A stretch of DNA of 13,214 nt. Origin: XYD1-FULL-39-28 sp964539855 (lineage in GTDB: Bacteria > Patescibacteriota > Minisyncoccia > Minisyncoccales > Staskawiczbacteraceae). The stretch is taken from NCBI GenBank assembly GCA_964539855.1, contig CAZIJR010000018.1, positions 1 through 13,214 on the forward strand, in the 5' to 3' direction. The notes under the pieces are model-generated. The model saw nothing but the letters and a program-made list of their open reading frames with translations. It had not been told where the DNA came from and did not search any database. Position numbers and translations under genes: made by a program. Below are positions 11,743 through 13,214 of the stretch, piece after piece (position 1 is the stretch's first letter; the number at the start of each line of letters is the position of its first letter).

Positions 11743-13008
11743 ATGGAAAAATTTATTATAAAAGGCGGAGCTAAGTTATCTGGCGTCATTTCTGTTAATG
11801 GAGCCAAAAATTCCGCACTTAAAATACTAGCGGCTCTTGTTTTGTCTGATGAAAAATGCAAAATAACTAATTTCCCGTTTATAGAAGACACTTTAGACGC
11901 AGTTAAAATTTTGCAGGATTTGGGGGCAGTGGTTGAAATAAACAAGGAAGACCGAACCGTAGAAGTGGACCCTTCTAAAATTAGCAAGACTAATTTAAAT
12001 CCGCTACTGGTACGACGATTACGCAGTTCAATTTTGTTTGCAGGTCCTATTTTGGCTAAATTTGGTGAAGTCAAAATGAATCATCCTGGTGGATGTGTTA
12101 TTGGTAAAAGGCCAATAGACATGTTTTTGGCCGGTTTTGAAGCGTTTGGAGTAAAAACTAAGCTTTCTGAAGATGAATTTGAGTTGACAAGAAAAAATGG
12201 GCGCTTAAAAGCTGCTTGTATTTTTTTTCCTCAAGTCACAGTTACAGGAACAGAGGCCATGATGATGACAGCTGTTTTGGCTGAAGGAAAAACAATTTTA
12301 CAAAATTGCGCTATGGAGCCTGAAATTCCGGCACTGGCTGAATATCTTAATAATTGCGGGGCTAAAATAAAAGGCGCTGGTACATCTGTAATTGAAATTG
12401 AAGGAGTCGAAAAAATTTCTGCTTCTAATTTTAAGGTAATTCCAGATCGCATTGAAACCGGTACTTTTGTTATCATGGGATTGTTGACTAAAAGCAAAAT
12501 AAGGGTGGAGAACTGTATACCAGAGCATATTGGAGCGTTGATCGCGGTTCTGGAAAAAGCGGGAGCTAAACTGGAAATTGGCAAAGATTATATAATTACA
12601 AAACCAAGCGAAATAAAAGCAGTCTCTATTGTCACTCATGAATATCCTGGGTTTGCCACAGACTTACAGCCACCTTATACGCTTTTGATGACCCAGGCTC
12701 AAGGTCAAAGTGTTATACACGAATCTATTTTTGAAGGCAGGTTGTTTTTTATTGACCAGCTTTCTACTATGGGTGCCAATATTATTATGTGCGACCCTTA
12801 CAGAGTGGTTGTTAACGGACCTACAGAATTGATGGGGAAAAAATTAGCTAGCCCAGATTTACGTGCAGGAATTACTTTACTTTTGGCCGGGATGGTGGCT
12901 ACAGGGGAGACAATCATAGAAAATATTTACCAGATAGACAGGGGCTATGAAAAAATAGAAGACAGATTGGGAAAGCTTGGAGCTGACATTGAGCGAATAA
13001 AAGATTAA
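11743..13008 (+). CDS. murA: UDP-N-acetylglucosamine 1-carboxyvinyltransferase
   Basis: Catalyses the first committed step of peptidoglycan synthesis, transferring enolpyruvate from PEP to UDP-GlcNAc in the cytoplasm. At 421 residues it is the normal MurA length. Lys22-Asn23 (NGAKNSAL) and the catalytic loop PGGCVIGKRPIDMF with Cys118 are present. Cys118 corresponds to Cys115 of E. coli, so the enzyme should be fosfomycin-sensitive by family knowledge. The C-terminal half has YPGFATDLQPPYTLLMTQAQ, HESIFEGRLFFIDQLSTMGA, and LRAGITLLLAGM. The frame is intact. It is followed 9 bases later by mreB, so wall synthesis and cell shape are probably transcribed together. No Shine-Dalgarno site. Confidence 0.97.
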   Translation: MEKFIIKGGAKLSGVISVNGAKNSALKILAALVLSDEKCKITNFPFIEDTLDAVKILQDLGAVVEINKEDRTVEVDPSKISKTNLNPLLVRRLRSSILFAGPILAKFGEVKMNHPGGCVIGKRPIDMFLAGFEAFGVKTKLSEDEFELTRKNGRLKAACIFFPQVTVTGTEAMMMTAVLAEGKTILQNCAMEPEIPALAEYLNNCGAKIKGAGTSVIEIEGVEKISASNFKVIPDRIETGTFVIMGLLTKSKIRVENCIPEHIGALIAVLEKAGAKLEIGKDYIITKPSEIKAVSIVTHEYPGFATDLQPPYTLLMTQAQGQSVIHESIFEGRLFFIDQLSTMGANIIMCDPYRVVVNGPTELMGKKLASPDLRAGITLLLAGMVATGETIIENIYQIDRGYEKIEDRLGKLGADIERIKD

Positions 13009-13017
13009 TTTAGTTTT

Positions 13018-13214
13018 ATGTTTAATAATAAAATAGCAATAGATTTGGGAACCTGTAATTCTCTTGTTTACCTTCAGGGCAAGGGAGTTGTTTTGTACGA
13101 GCCTTCAGTGGTGGCTGTTTCCTTAGCTGACAACAGAATATTAGCAGTAGGAGAGGAAGCAAAAGAAATGATTGGCAGAACCCCTGCTGATATTAAAGTT
13201 TATAGGCCATTAAA
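13018..13214 (+). CDS. mreB: Rod-shape protein MreB, 5' part only
   Basis: The first 65 codons run off the window end. The translation starts MFNNKIAIDLGTCNSLVYLQ and contains EPSVVAV and VGEEAKEMIGRTP, ending RPLK, which matches the N-terminus of actin-like MreB. MreB forms membrane-bound filaments that guide elongation-mode wall synthesis. The phosphate-1 loop reads DLGTCNS where DLGTANT is usual; the cysteine is mildly unusual. The start is 9 bases after murA, suggesting one operon. No ribosome binding site. Confidence 0.93.
   Translation, partial: MFNNKIAIDLGTCNSLVYLQGKGVVLYEPSVVAVSLADNRILAVGEEAKEMIGRTPADIKVYRPL

Overview
This window looks like chromosomal DNA from a Candidate Phyla Radiation (Patescibacteria, Parcubacteria-like) bacterium. 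That placement is inference. It rests on AT-rich coding sequence using mostly AGA/AGG arginine codons, very compact spacing, a pared-down alanyl-tRNA synthetase, membrane-anchored PEGA-domain and baseplate-J-like proteins of the kind common in that group, and native genes with almost no Shine-Dalgarno sequences. Standard stops, including TGA, are used.

Layout. Positions 1-892 hold a YkuK-type RNase H-like gene and a small coiled-coil protein, closed by a terminator. Positions 903-1451 hold a self-contained, visibly GC-richer cassette for a DksA/TraR-type C4 zinc-finger protein, with consensus promoter, strong ribosome binding site, strong terminator and a trailing palindrome. Positions 1499-3247 are alaS, followed by a large imperfect inverted repeat (3255-3334). 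Positions 3349-4650 encode a membrane-anchored protein with a baseplate-J-like domain. Positions 4654-8948 are the classic infA-rpmJ-rpsM-rpsK-rpsD-rpoA-rplQ-rplM-rpsI transcription/translation operon, ending in a GC-rich terminator. rpmJ is only 38 codons.

Positions 8889-9155 are a repeat- and hairpin-dense spacer. On the minus strand it leads into a second GC-richer cassette, an unrecognised 128-residue protein with its own good promoter and ribosome binding site (9155-9609). Positions 9646-10320 encode an orphan Cas4/RecB-like iron-sulfur nuclease, which meets a minus-strand PEGA/beta-propeller-like membrane protein (10309-11649) tail to tail with a 12-bp overlap. Positions 11743-13214 carry murA and the start of mreB, a cell-wall and cell-shape unit.

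How the genes work together: most of the window is core informational machinery (alaS, initiation factor, ribosomal proteins, RNA polymerase alpha) plus peptidoglycan synthesis and shape (murA, mreB). The most interesting pattern is a contrast in gene expression style. Most native genes with a readable promoter have the -10 element only 5-9 bases before the ATG, so their transcripts should be leaderless or nearly so. The two GC-rich cassettes instead have leaders of roughly 35-40 bases with strong Shine-Dalgarno sites. They also share a downstream hairpin with the same skeleton (AACnnCTCA...TGAGnnGTT) in which the nn positions differ but still pair. This suggests a common class of acquired gene cassette, though two examples are not proof.
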